A stretch of DNA of 64,000 bases, taken from Rehaibacterium terrae. Its GTDB lineage: Bacteria; Pseudomonadota; Gammaproteobacteria; Xanthomonadales; Xanthomonadaceae. The notes beneath the pieces were generated by a model, which was given only the letters and a program-made list of their open reading frames with translations, was not told where the DNA came from and ran no database searches. The first letter of the stretch is position 1. The number at the start of each line of letters is the position of its first letter. The DNA lies in NCBI RefSeq assembly GCF_014202935.1, contig NZ_JACHHX010000003.1, positions 167,747-231,746 on the forward strand, in the 5' to 3' direction. This document shows positions 1-8,217 of this stretch, piece after piece. The position numbers and the translations under genes are program-made.

Positions 1-265
1 GCTGCGCAAGTCCGGCTGAACCTGCGACGGCAGTACGCCCTGCGGCATCCGGCCAACCGCGGTCTGTCGGCGGCGCTCGCCATGGCCGGAGCACGAGGCG
101 CTGCTGGCCGGGCTGGACACGAGCCTGAGGCTGGCGATTACCGAAGGGCGCCACTGGATGCTGCGCCAGTACCTGCGCCGGGGCTGGTGGGTACGGGCGG
201 CGCGGTTGGCCTGGGCGCGTCACGACTGGACGCGGATGCCGCGAGCCGGGGCGGCGGCGACCTGA
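1..265 (+). CDS. 3' end of an unidentified protein, cut by the window edge and apparently frameshifted
   Basis: The gene begins outside the window. Frame 1 (from base 1) reads as ordinary coding sequence (start AAQVRLNLRR) with G/C in nearly all third positions up to about base 85. Frame 2 then takes over (WPEHEALLAGLDTSLRLAI and onward) and ends at the TGA at 263-265. Frame 2 has a stop at 17-19, so it cannot itself be the upstream frame. One extra base (or two missing) near 85-95 would join the two halves. The C-terminus is rich in Arg and Trp. No family is recognised. It ends one base from the convergent glycosyltransferase, so it may belong to the same polysaccharide locus. The shift could be a real mutation or a sequence error. 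Confidence 0.5.
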
Positions 266-266
266 G

Positions 267-1082
267 TCAGGACGGGGGGCTGCCGTCGTCGCGCTGCCGG
301 CGCAACAGCAGCCGGTACTTGTCGTAGACGTAGCCCGCCTGCGCCTTGTGGAAGCAGAAACCCTCGCGGCCGTCGAGGAAGCCGCCGCGCAGCAGGTAGT
401 TCTTCAGCACATACGCGGTGCTGTGCAGCCACGGGTCGATCGGTAGCGCGTGGTAGCCCTGCGCCAGCCGTTCCTCGGCGAAGCCGCGGGCATTACGCTG
501 CAGGCGCGCGCGGTGCTCCTCGACCGAGCGTGCGCTCTCGTGCTCGATGCGCGCCTTGTGGCGGCGGCGCTTGCGCCCGGCCAGGTGCAGGCGCTCGCCG
601 TGGCGGGTCGGCACGTAGCGGCAGTCGGCGCGGAACAGCCGCGGCAGCCACTCGTTGCCCCAGCCGCCGAACTGCAGCGTGCGACCCAGGAAACGCGTGC
701 GCCGCGGCAGCGACCACACGTCGGCGCGCTCGATGCGCCCGCTCTCGAACAACGCGGCGATGCGCTCGGGCGAGCTCGGCGCCAGCCACTCGTCGGCGTC
801 GAGCATCAGCACCCAGGGCTGGGTGGCGCGCGAAATCGCAGTGTTCTTCTGCGCCGAGAAGCCCAGCCACTCCTGGTGCTCGACGCGCGCACCCTCGGCG
901 CGGGCGATGGCGACGGTGGCGTCGTCCGAGCCGGCGTCGAGCACGATCACCTCGCGGCAGACCGGCCGCAGCGAGCGGATGCAGCGCGCGATGCGGTCTT
1001 CCTCGTTGAGGGTGATGACGACGCCGGACAGCGGGACGGGATGAGGCAGCCGGGCACGCATGGAAGGGTGGGCGGGTGGCAC
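267..1082 (-). CDS. Glycosyltransferase family 2, WaaE/KdtX-like
   Basis: This 271-residue cytoplasmic GT-A glycosyltransferase probably adds a sugar to the lipopolysaccharide core or another surface glycan. The N-terminal nucleotide-sugar fold shows VVITLNEEDRI near residue 20, DAGSDD near residue 50, a WLGFSAQKN segment and the metal-binding LDADEW near residue 95. These are typical of the WaaE (core beta-1,4-glucosyltransferase) branch. The C-terminal third has the conserved FLDGREGF segment found in that branch. The length matches the family. An internal Met at residue 8 is an alternative start. It diverges from the family 4 glycosyltransferase that follows, with a TATA-like island (1089-1096) between them. 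The exact acceptor sugar cannot be read from sequence. Confidence 0.85.
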   Translation of the reverse strand: MPPAHPSMRARLPHPVPLSGVVITLNEEDRIARCIRSLRPVCREVIVLDAGSDDATVAIARAEGARVEHQEWLGFSAQKNTAISRATQPWVLMLDADEWLAPSSPERIAALFESGRIERADVWSLPRRTRFLGRTLQFGGWGNEWLPRLFRADCRYVPTRHGERLHLAGRKRRRHKARIEHESARSVEEHRARLQRNARGFAEERLAQGYHALPIDPWLHSTAYVLKNYLLRGGFLDGREGFCFHKAQAGYVYDKYRLLLRRQRDDGSPPS

Positions 1083-1147
1083 GGTTAAAGTATAGCGTTC
1101 GGCCCGCGCCGCCTCGGCGCGCCAGCATCCACGGAGCCACGCCGCGC

Positions 1148-2173
1148 ATGCGGATCGTCCACTTGCTTCTCACCAGCCGCTTCGCCGGCACTGAGCGCCA
1201 CGTGCTCGAACTGGCGGCGGCGCAGGCCGCCAATGGCCACGACGTCACGCTCGTCCTGCGCCACAAGGCGGCCCAGTCGCGTCCCGACGCGATCGCCCAT
1301 CGCGTCGATCCGCGGGTGAAGGTGGAACTGGTCGCCGACTGGCTGTTCCGCTGGCCGGCGCGCCGTGACGCGGCGAGGCTGGTGAGGCGGTTGCGCCCGG
1401 ACGTGGCGCATGCGCACTTGGGTTCGGCCTGCCGCGCGTTGCACGGACTGGGTGGTGTCTGCCTGCGCGTGGCTACGCTGCACATCGCCTACAAGCCGCA
1501 CCACCACGACGGTCTAGACGGCCTGATCGCCATCGCGCCCTGGCAGTTGCCGACGATCCCCGCGCCACTGCGCGCGCATTCCACGCAGATCAACAACTGG
1601 ACCGTGCCGCGCCCGCCTGCCGATGGCGCGCGCGAGCGGATCCGCGCCCTGTACGGCATCGCACCGGATGAATTCCTGTTCGGCGCGCTCGGCCGCGTCG
1701 AGAGTAGCAAGGGTTTCGACGTGCTGGTCGATGCATTCGCGCGCGTGGCGATTCCTGGCGCGCGCCTGGCCATCGTCGGCCAGGGCAAGGCATGGGAGTC
1801 GCTGCGGCGGCAGGCGCCCCCCGAGGTGGTGATGCCGGGTTTCGCCGACCGCCCCGAGGACTGGTTGGCGGCCTTCGACTGCTTCGTCAGCCCGTCTCGC
1901 TTCGAGCCGTTCGGACTGGTGCTGCTGGAGGCCATGCAGGCCGGCCTGCCGGTCGTGGCCAGCGCTAGCGAGGGCGCACGCCATCTGGCGCCCTACTTCG
2001 AGCAGCCGCTGGTGCCGGTCGGCGACGCCGACGCGCTGGCCGATGCCCTGGTCGCGATGCACGCCCGCGGTCGCCGGCGCTGCGAGTACCCGATGTCGCA
2101 TTTCCGCATCGAGGCCAAGTGCGCCGAGGTGGAGGCGTTCTACCGCGAGGGTCTCGCGAGGCTCGGCCGCTGA
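1148..2173 (+). CDS. Glycosyltransferase family 4 (GT-B fold)
   Basis: This 341-residue GT-B glycosyltransferase is likely to act in lipopolysaccharide or exopolysaccharide assembly at the inner membrane. The N-terminal Rossmann half opens MRIVHLLLTSRFAGTERHVL, typical of family 4. The C-terminal half carries the nucleotide-sugar site: GALGRVESSKGFDVLVDA, then SRFEPFGLVLLEAMQAGLP, the E-x7-E motif of retaining family 4 enzymes. The ATG at 1148 was chosen because the protein fold starts there. The open frame extends upstream to 1076 but that part has no family character. A weak GGAG lies 11 bases before the start. The donor and acceptor are unknown. Confidence 0.85.
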   Translation: MRIVHLLLTSRFAGTERHVLELAAAQAANGHDVTLVLRHKAAQSRPDAIAHRVDPRVKVELVADWLFRWPARRDAARLVRRLRPDVAHAHLGSACRALHGLGGVCLRVATLHIAYKPHHHDGLDGLIAIAPWQLPTIPAPLRAHSTQINNWTVPRPPADGARERIRALYGIAPDEFLFGALGRVESSKGFDVLVDAFARVAIPGARLAIVGQGKAWESLRRQAPPEVVMPGFADRPEDWLAAFDCFVSPSRFEPFGLVLLEAMQAGLPVVASASEGARHLAPYFEQPLVPVGDADALADALVAMHARGRRRCEYPMSHFRIEAKCAEVEAFYREGLARLGR

Positions 2174-2199
2174 AGGCGCTTTTTCGCATGCGGGCGGGC

Positions 2200-2205
2200 T
2201 AGAAT
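2200..2205 (+). promoter_or_regulatory. Candidate -10 element for trkA-trkH
   Basis: The hexamer TAGAAT lies 65 bases before the trkA start, in the short gap after the glycosyltransferase stop. It matches five of six bases of the sigma-70 -10 consensus. No convincing -35 is seen 16-18 bases upstream. Confidence 0.35.
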
Positions 2206-2270
2206 CGCGGCCGTTCAAACCACGGGGCCGGCTGCCGCTACCGTTGGCGGGGGGGCTTCCAGGGGGCGCA

Positions 2271-3650
2271 ATGAAAATCCTGATTCTCGGCGCCGGCCAG
2301 GTCGGCTCCTCGGTGGCCGCGGCACTGGCGTCGGAGAACAACGACATCACCGTGGTCGATACCGACGCGGCCAAGCTGCGCGAGCTGTCCGAGCGGCTGG
2401 ACATCCGCACCGTCAACGGCCACGCCTCGTTGCCCAGCGTGCTCGGCCAGGCCGGTGCCGAGGATGCCGAGCTGGTGGTCGCCGTAACCTCCAGCGACGA
2501 GGTCAACCTGATCGCCTGCCAGGTCGCGCAGACCCGCTACCGCACGCCCACCCGGGTGGCGCGGGTGCGCGAGGCCGAGTACCTGGAGATCCCCAACCTC
2601 ACCCACGGCGAGACCTCGGCGGTGAGCGCCGCGATCAGCCCCGAGCAGCTCGTGTGCCGTCATGTCGAGCGGTTGATCGAATATCCCGGCGCGCTGCAGG
2701 TGCTGGACTTCGCCAACGGACGTGCCCAGCTGGTCGGCGTGCGCGCGGTGGCCGGCGGCGCCCTGGTCGGGCACCAGATCAAGGAACTGCGCAGCCATCT
2801 GCCGGCCAGCGTGGACGCGCGGGTGGCGGCGATCTTCCGCGCCGGCCGGCCGGTCAAGCCCGAGGGCGGCACGGTGATCGAGGCCGACGACGAGGTGTTC
2901 TTCCTCGCCAACCGCCGCGACATCCCGCTGGTGATGAGCGAACTGCGCCGGGTGGACAGCAAGCGCGCCCGCCGCGTGTTCATCGCCGGCGGCGGCAACA
3001 TCGGCCGCTCGCTGGCGCGCGCGCTGGAGAACCGCTACTCGGTGAAGATCCTTGAACGCAGCCGCGACCGTGCCAAACGCATCGCCGAGGACCTGGTCAA
3101 CTCCATCGTGCTGGTCGGCGATGCCGCCGACGAGGAGTTGCTGCGCGAGGAGAACATCGACCAGACCGACGTCTACTGTGCGCTCACCAACGACGACGAG
3201 GCCAACATCCTGTCGGCGATGCTGGCCAAGCGCTTGGGCTGCTCGCGGGTGATGTCGCTGATCAACCGGCCGGCCTACGCCGAGCTGGTCGAGGGCGGGC
3301 CGATCGACATCGCGATCAGCCCGCAGCAGATCACCCTCGGCGCGCTGCTGGCGCACATCCGCGAGGGCGCGCCGGCGCGGGTGCACTCGCTGCGCCGCGG
3401 CGCGGCCGAGGCCATCGAGGCGGTGGCGCGCGGTGATGGCCGCACCTCGCGGGTGATCGGCCGCTCGCTGGACGAGCTGGAGCTGCCCGAGGCCGCCACC
3501 ATCGGCGGCATCGTGCGCGGCGACCAGTTGCTGATCGCCCATCACGACGTGGTGATCGAACCGGAGGACCACGTCATCGTGTTCCTGATGGACAAGCGCC
3601 ATCTGCCCGAGGTGAGTGCGCTGTTCCAGGCCGGAGCGACCTGGCTGTGA
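2271..3650 (+). CDS. trkA: Trk potassium uptake system, NAD-binding regulatory protein TrkA
   Basis: TrkA is the cytoplasmic regulatory subunit of the Trk potassium channel. It binds NAD(H) and gates TrkH. The 459-residue protein has the expected tandem layout: RCK-N domain 1 with GAGQVGSSVA at residues 7-16, an RCK-C domain, RCK-N domain 2 with GGGNIGRSLA near residue 240, and a second RCK-C domain. Length matches the E. coli protein (458). The ATG at 2271 follows an AGGGGG Shine-Dalgarno. The open frame runs further upstream into the glycosyltransferase but this is not coding. The stop overlaps the trkH start (GTGA), so the two subunits are translationally coupled. Confidence 0.97.
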   Translation: MKILILGAGQVGSSVAAALASENNDITVVDTDAAKLRELSERLDIRTVNGHASLPSVLGQAGAEDAELVVAVTSSDEVNLIACQVAQTRYRTPTRVARVREAEYLEIPNLTHGETSAVSAAISPEQLVCRHVERLIEYPGALQVLDFANGRAQLVGVRAVAGGALVGHQIKELRSHLPASVDARVAAIFRAGRPVKPEGGTVIEADDEVFFLANRRDIPLVMSELRRVDSKRARRVFIAGGGNIGRSLARALENRYSVKILERSRDRAKRIAEDLVNSIVLVGDAADEELLREENIDQTDVYCALTNDDEANILSAMLAKRLGCSRVMSLINRPAYAELVEGGPIDIAISPQQITLGALLAHIREGAPARVHSLRRGAAEAIEAVARGDGRTSRVIGRSLDELELPEAATIGGIVRGDQLLIAHHDVVIEPEDHVIVFLMDKRHLPEVSALFQAGATWL

Positions 3651-5104
3651 ACCTGCGCCTGCGCGCCATCCTGCGGGTGCTGGGCATCATCGTCGCCCTG
3701 TCCTCGCTGTCCAAGCTGCTCCCGGGCGCGCTGGCGCTGGCGCTGGGCGAGGGCGACATCGCGCATGTGTTCTTCTCCAGTTTCGCGCTCACCGCGGCGA
3801 TCGGCACCGCCTTGTGGTGGCCGCTGCGCAACGTGCACTACGAGCTGCGCCTGCGCGACGGCTTTCTGATCGTCACCATGACCTGGGTGCTGGCCAGTCT
3901 GGTGTCGGCGCTGCCGTTCATGTACGCGCCGCCGTACCTGAGCTTCAGCCACGCCATGTTCGAGGCCACCTCGGGGCTCACCACCACCGGCGCCACGGTG
4001 ATCGCCGGCCTCGACGGCCTGCCGCGCAGCGTGCTGTTCTATCGCCAGCTGCTGCAGTTCCTCGGCGGCATGGGCATCGTCATCCTCGCGGTCGCCATCC
4101 TGCCGATGCTCAAGATCGGCGGCACCCAGCTGTTCCGCGCCGAGAGCACCGGCCCCAGCAAGGACGCCAAGCTCACCCCGCGCATCGCCGAGACCGCCAA
4201 GGCGCTCTGGGCGGTGTACTTCGGGCTGACGCTGCTGTGTGCAGGCGCGTACTGGGTGGCCGGCATGGACCTGTTCGACGCCATCTGCCACGCGATGAGC
4301 ACGGTCTCCACCGCCGGCTTCTCGACCAAGGACGCCGCGCTCGACCACTGGGGCAGTCCGCTGATCGAGTGGGTGGCGATCGTGTTCATGATCGTCGGCG
4401 GCATCAACTTCGGCCTGCACTACGTCGCCTGGCGGCGCGCCAGCACCTCGGTCTACTACGGCGACTCGGAACTGCGCGCCTTCCTGCGCATCATCGCCGC
4501 CGCCACCGCCGTGGTGACCGCCGCGGTGCTGATCGGCGGCACCTTCGACGGCTTCGGCGAGGCCTTCCGCCGCGCCGCCTTCCAGACCGTCTCCAACCTC
4601 ACCACCACCGGTTTCGTCACCGGCGGTTTCGACCAGTGGGCCGGCGTGGCGCCACTGTTGCTGATCTGCCTGGCCTTCATCGGCGGCTGCTCCGGTTCCA
4701 CCGTCGGCGGGCTGAAGGTGGCGCGCGTGGTGATGCTGCTGCGACAGGGCTTCCGCGAGGTCAAGCAGCTGGTGCATCCCAAGGGCCAGTTCCTGGTCAA
4801 GATGGGCGGCAAGCGCGTCTCCGAGAGCGTGGTGCTGTCGGTGAGCGGCTTCATCGCGCTGTGGATGCTGTGCTTCGTCGTGCTGGTGCTGGCGATGAAC
4901 CTCACCGGGCTGGACATCCTGAGCAGCTTTGGTGCCGCCGCAGCCACCCTGACCAACCTCGGCCCCGGTCTGGGCGAGGTCGCCGCCACCTGGAGCGGGG
5001 TCAACTACGGCGCCGTCTGGCTCGGCATCCTCGGCATGCTGCTCGGGCGCCTGGAAGTGTTCTCCGTGCTGGTGCTGCTGACGCCGCAGTTCTGGCGCGA
5101 GTAG
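3647..5104 (+). CDS. trkH: Trk potassium uptake system, membrane channel TrkH
   Basis: TrkH is the inner-membrane potassium-translocating subunit that pairs with TrkA. The 485-residue protein has about ten hydrophobic helices and the four pore-loop repeats of the SKT family. Selectivity-filter segments are visible as TSGLTTTGATV, MSTVSTAGFST, VSNLTTTGFVTGG and LGPGLGEV, each with the conserved glycine. The start is GTG at 3647, overlapping the trkA stop as GTGA, which fits translational coupling. A GC palindrome (5120-5135) lies just after the stop but has no T-run. Confidence 0.97.
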   Translation: MNLRLRAILRVLGIIVALSSLSKLLPGALALALGEGDIAHVFFSSFALTAAIGTALWWPLRNVHYELRLRDGFLIVTMTWVLASLVSALPFMYAPPYLSFSHAMFEATSGLTTTGATVIAGLDGLPRSVLFYRQLLQFLGGMGIVILAVAILPMLKIGGTQLFRAESTGPSKDAKLTPRIAETAKALWAVYFGLTLLCAGAYWVAGMDLFDAICHAMSTVSTAGFSTKDAALDHWGSPLIEWVAIVFMIVGGINFGLHYVAWRRASTSVYYGDSELRAFLRIIAAATAVVTAAVLIGGTFDGFGEAFRRAAFQTVSNLTTTGFVTGGFDQWAGVAPLLLICLAFIGGCSGSTVGGLKVARVVMLLRQGFREVKQLVHPKGQFLVKMGGKRVSESVVLSVSGFIALWMLCFVVLVLAMNLTGLDILSSFGAAAATLTNLGPGLGEVAATWSGVNYGAVWLGILGMLLGRLEVFSVLVLLTPQFWRE

Positions 5105-5220
5105 GCGCCCTGCGATCGCGCCGCCGGCCGGCGGCTGGCTGCTGCGGACCGCGCCCTGCGTGCGTTGCAGCGACTGGGTGACCGGTGCGGCGGGAGCGAT
5201 GCGCCGTACTGAGCGACCGC

Positions 5221-5772
5221 TCAGGACGTGATGCCGGCGGTGTTCCGCGCCGCGCGCCGGAACAGCCCGGCCGAGGCGAGCCACAGGATGATGAACGGCG
5301 CTGTCAGCGCCAGGGTCTGGGGGGTGCCCGCGAACAGGGCGACCAGCGTCTGGGCGACGGCGGTCGCGAGCAGTGCGCGCGCCATGCCGCGCGGTCGGAA
5401 GCGGGCGAGCAGCGCGCCGACGATGCCGACCGCGGGCACGCCGTGGTACAGCAGATTGGCCGGCTCGTCCTCGCTGCCGATGATGCCGACGGCGAGGTTG
5501 GCCCAGACCAGCATGAAGGCCGTCGCCAGTGCGATGGCGACGGCGGCCAGGTAGGTGCGGTCGCCGCTCGCCCGCGCGGCCAGCTCGAAGCTGCCGCAGG
5601 CGGCGGCCAGCATGGCGCCGAACACGGCGAAATCGCGCGGGCCCCAGGCCACCTCCGTGGTGAACTGCATCGCCAGCAGCGGCAGCAGCCACAGGCCGGC
5701 CGCCGCCCCCCACAGCGCCAGCCGCCAGCGGCGGCTGCGTCGGCCGGTGCCGTGTTCCGTGACTCCCGTCAT
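5221..5772 (-). CDS. Small integral membrane protein, function unknown
   Basis: This 183-residue protein has about six hydrophobic segments, for example LALWGAAAGLWLLPLLAM near the N-terminus, VAIALATAFMLVWANLAVGII in the middle and LTAPFIILWLASAGLF at the end. It resembles small bacterial membrane proteins annotated only as hypothetical. The start at 5772 is supported by AGGAGG seven bases upstream; the ATG two codons earlier (5778) would sit almost on top of the Shine-Dalgarno. It is convergent with trkH. No catalytic or transporter motif is recognised. Confidence 0.7.
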   Translation of the reverse strand: MTGVTEHGTGRRSRRWRLALWGAAAGLWLLPLLAMQFTTEVAWGPRDFAVFGAMLAAACGSFELAARASGDRTYLAAVAIALATAFMLVWANLAVGIIGSEDEPANLLYHGVPAVGIVGALLARFRPRGMARALLATAVAQTLVALFAGTPQTLALTAPFIILWLASAGLFRRAARNTAGITS

Positions 5773-5928
5773 CGCCATCCCTCCTGGGCGCGGATGGTCG
5801 CGCCGCCATGGACAGCCTACGCGCTGCGTGGGCGGAACATGAGGCATTTCGCGGGCAAGGCCGGGACGGCGGCTGGCAGGGCGCGGAGTGCACTGCGACC
5901 GGTCCGCCGCGACATGCGTTCGAACGCA

Positions 5929-5954
5929 CAAAGGCCGCCCGGAGGCGGCCTTTG
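5929..5954 (-). terminator. Intrinsic terminator hairpin downstream of the S9 peptidase gene
   Basis: An 11-base-pair perfect stem, CAAAGGCCGCC pairing with GGCGGCCTTTG around a four-base loop (5940-5943). It starts 27 bases after the stop at 5981. The T-run is short, so termination strength is uncertain. The stem is symmetrical enough to act in both directions. Confidence 0.7.
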
Positions 5955-5980
5955 GCTCGTGATGCAGGCGGGCGGGCGAG

Positions 5981-8185
5981 CTATTCGCCCACGCCCAACT
6001 GGTTGAGCATGAAGGCGTACTGCTCGGCGGTCTCGCGGAAGCGCTGGAAACGTCCGGACCTGCCGCCGTGGCCGGCTTCCATCTGGGTGCGGAAGACCAG
6101 CAGGTTGTCGTCGGTACGGCGGTCGCGCAGGCGGGCGACGTACTTGGCCGGCTCCCAGTACTGCACCTGCGAGTCCCACAGGCCGGTGCCGATGTACATG
6201 GCGGGGTAGGCCTGGGCGCTGAGCTGGTCGTAGGGCGAGTACGACAGCATGTAGTCGTAGTAGACCGGGTCCTTGGGGTTGCCCCACTCGTCGAACTCGT
6301 TGGTGGTGAGCGGGATGCTCTCGTCGAGCATGGTGGTCACCACGTCCACGAACGGCACCAGCGAGACGATCACGCGGTACTTCTCCGGCGCCATGTTGGC
6401 GATCGCACCCATCAGCAGGCCGCCGGCGCTGCCGCCCATGGCGGCGACGCGGTCGGGGGCGGCATAGCCTTCCTTCACCAGGTGATCGGTGACATCGATG
6501 AAGTCGGTGAAGGTGTTGATCTTGTTCAGCAGCTTGCCCTGCTCGTACCAGTGCCGGCCCATCTCCTGGCCGCCGCGGATGTGGGCGATGGCGTAGACCA
6601 TGCCGCGGTCCACCAGGCTGAGCACGTTGCTGTTGAAGAAGGGGTCGCGGCTGCTGCCGTAGGAGCCGTAGCCGGCCTGCAGCAGGGCGGCGCTGCCGTC
6701 CTTGCGGAAGCCCTTGCGGTACAGCAGCGAGACCGGCACGCGGGTGCCGTCGCGGGCGGTGGCCCAGACGCGGTCGGTGACGTAGTCGGCCTTGTCGAAG
6801 CCGCCCAGCACCGGCTGCTCCTTGAGCAGCCTGCGCTCGCCGGTTTTGACATTGAGCTCGTAGGTGGTGGCCGGGGTGGTCAGCGAGGTGTAGGTGTAGC
6901 GCAGCCAGTCGGTACCGGGCTGGGCGTTGGTGGACAGCGCCATCACGTAGGCCGGCTCGTCGGCCTTGACGTACTCGGCCTGGCCGTCACGCAGCACGCG
7001 GATGCGGGTGAGGCCGTCGGAGCGCTCGCCGACGGCGAGGAAGTCGTCGAACAGCTCGTAGCCGCTGATGAACACCGCCTCGTCGTGGCCGAGCAGGTCG
7101 CGCCACTGGGTGCGGTCGCCCCACCGGCCGTCGGCGAACTGCATCAGCTTGAAGTTCTTCGCGTTCCAGTTGGTGCGCACCACCCAGCGCTCGCCGAGGT
7201 GGTCGGCCTGGTATTCGAAGTCGCGCTCGCGCGGGGCGATCAGGCGGAACTCGCCGGGCGCGTTGCGCTCGGTGCAGCGCTGCTCGCTGGAGACGGTGCT
7301 CTGCACGACGATGCACAGGTACTTCTCCGAGCGCGTGGTCAGCAGGCCCATGTAGAAGCTGTCGTCGGGCTCGTGGTAGACGACCGGGTCGTCCGCCGGG
7401 TCGTTGCCGAGGGTGTGCGCCCTGACGCGCTTGGTCAGCAGCGTGACGGGGTCGTTCTCGATGTAGTAGACGGTACGGTTGTCGCCGGCCCAGGCCAGAC
7501 TGGCGGACAGGCCCGGCACTTCGTCGGCGTAGGTTTCGCCGGTGGCGAGGTTCTTGATGCGCAGGGTGTACTGGCGGCGGCCGACGGTGTCCTCGACATA
7601 AGCCAGCAGCTGCTGATCCGGGCTGACTTCGAAATTGGCGACCGAGTAGAAGCTCTTGCCCTCGGCGAGCCGGTTGAGGTCGAGCAGGATCTCCTCGGGG
7701 GCGTCCATGCTGCCCTTGCGGCGGGCGTGGATCGGGTACTCCTTGCCCTCCTCGAAGCGGGTGTAATACCAGTAGTCCTTGTACTGGAACGGCACGCTGG
7801 CGTCGTCCTGCTTGATGCGGCCGACCATCTCCTCGTACAGCCGGTTCTCGAAGCCGCGCAACGGCGCCATCACCGCGTCGGCGTAGGCGTTCTCGGCGTT
7901 CAGGTAGGCCAGCACCTCGGGCGACTGGCGGCTGTCGTCGCGCAGCCAGTAGTACTCGTCCTGGCGGGTGGCGCCGTGCGGGGCGACCACTTCGTAGGAC
8001 CGCTTCTCGGCCACCGGCGCCGGCGGCAGCGCCAGGCTCTCGGCGCTGAGCGGCGGGATGGCCGGTGCGGCGGTGACCGATGGCGACTGCGCGTCGTCCC
8101 GGCCGCTGCAACCGGCCAGCAGGCCGAGGCCGAGACACAGCGTGAGCGCGTGGCGCAGGGGAAGAGCGCGACGGATCGGACTCAT
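5981..8185 (-). CDS. Prolyl oligopeptidase-family (S9A) peptidase lipoprotein, oligopeptidase B-like
   Basis: This 734-residue serine peptidase probably cleaves peptides in the periplasm or at the outer membrane. A lipoprotein signal (LGLGLLAGCSG) is followed by a seven-bladed propeller (roughly residues 60-480) and an alpha/beta-hydrolase domain. The catalytic triad is visible: Ser586 in MGGSAGG, Asp in GLWDSQV and His in EAGHGGRSGR. The C-terminal arrangement matches protease II/oligopeptidase B more closely than true prolyl oligopeptidase. The ATG at 8185 has AAAGGA seven bases upstream. It lies 32 bases after a second S9 gene, so the pair probably forms one operon. Substrate preference cannot be read from sequence. 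Confidence 0.93.
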   Translation of the reverse strand: MSPIRRALPLRHALTLCLGLGLLAGCSGRDDAQSPSVTAAPAIPPLSAESLALPPAPVAEKRSYEVVAPHGATRQDEYYWLRDDSRQSPEVLAYLNAENAYADAVMAPLRGFENRLYEEMVGRIKQDDASVPFQYKDYWYYTRFEEGKEYPIHARRKGSMDAPEEILLDLNRLAEGKSFYSVANFEVSPDQQLLAYVEDTVGRRQYTLRIKNLATGETYADEVPGLSASLAWAGDNRTVYYIENDPVTLLTKRVRAHTLGNDPADDPVVYHEPDDSFYMGLLTTRSEKYLCIVVQSTVSSEQRCTERNAPGEFRLIAPRERDFEYQADHLGERWVVRTNWNAKNFKLMQFADGRWGDRTQWRDLLGHDEAVFISGYELFDDFLAVGERSDGLTRIRVLRDGQAEYVKADEPAYVMALSTNAQPGTDWLRYTYTSLTTPATTYELNVKTGERRLLKEQPVLGGFDKADYVTDRVWATARDGTRVPVSLLYRKGFRKDGSAALLQAGYGSYGSSRDPFFNSNVLSLVDRGMVYAIAHIRGGQEMGRHWYEQGKLLNKINTFTDFIDVTDHLVKEGYAAPDRVAAMGGSAGGLLMGAIANMAPEKYRVIVSLVPFVDVVTTMLDESIPLTTNEFDEWGNPKDPVYYDYMLSYSPYDQLSAQAYPAMYIGTGLWDSQVQYWEPAKYVARLRDRRTDDNLLVFRTQMEAGHGGRSGRFQRFRETAEQYAFMLNQLGVGE

Positions 8186-8217
8186 GTCGGATTCCTTTCG
8201 ACGGTGGTGGTGGCGGG

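Noticed and set aside
5120..5135. GCCGCCGGCCGGCGGC palindrome after trkH as a terminator
   Set aside because: It is a perfect 16-base palindrome without loop space or T-run, and such GC palindromes arise often by chance at this base composition.
3542..5929. 795-residue minus-strand open frame antisense to trkH
   Set aside because: trkH is fully supported by its pore motifs. The antisense frame is a GC artefact joined to the small membrane protein's frame.
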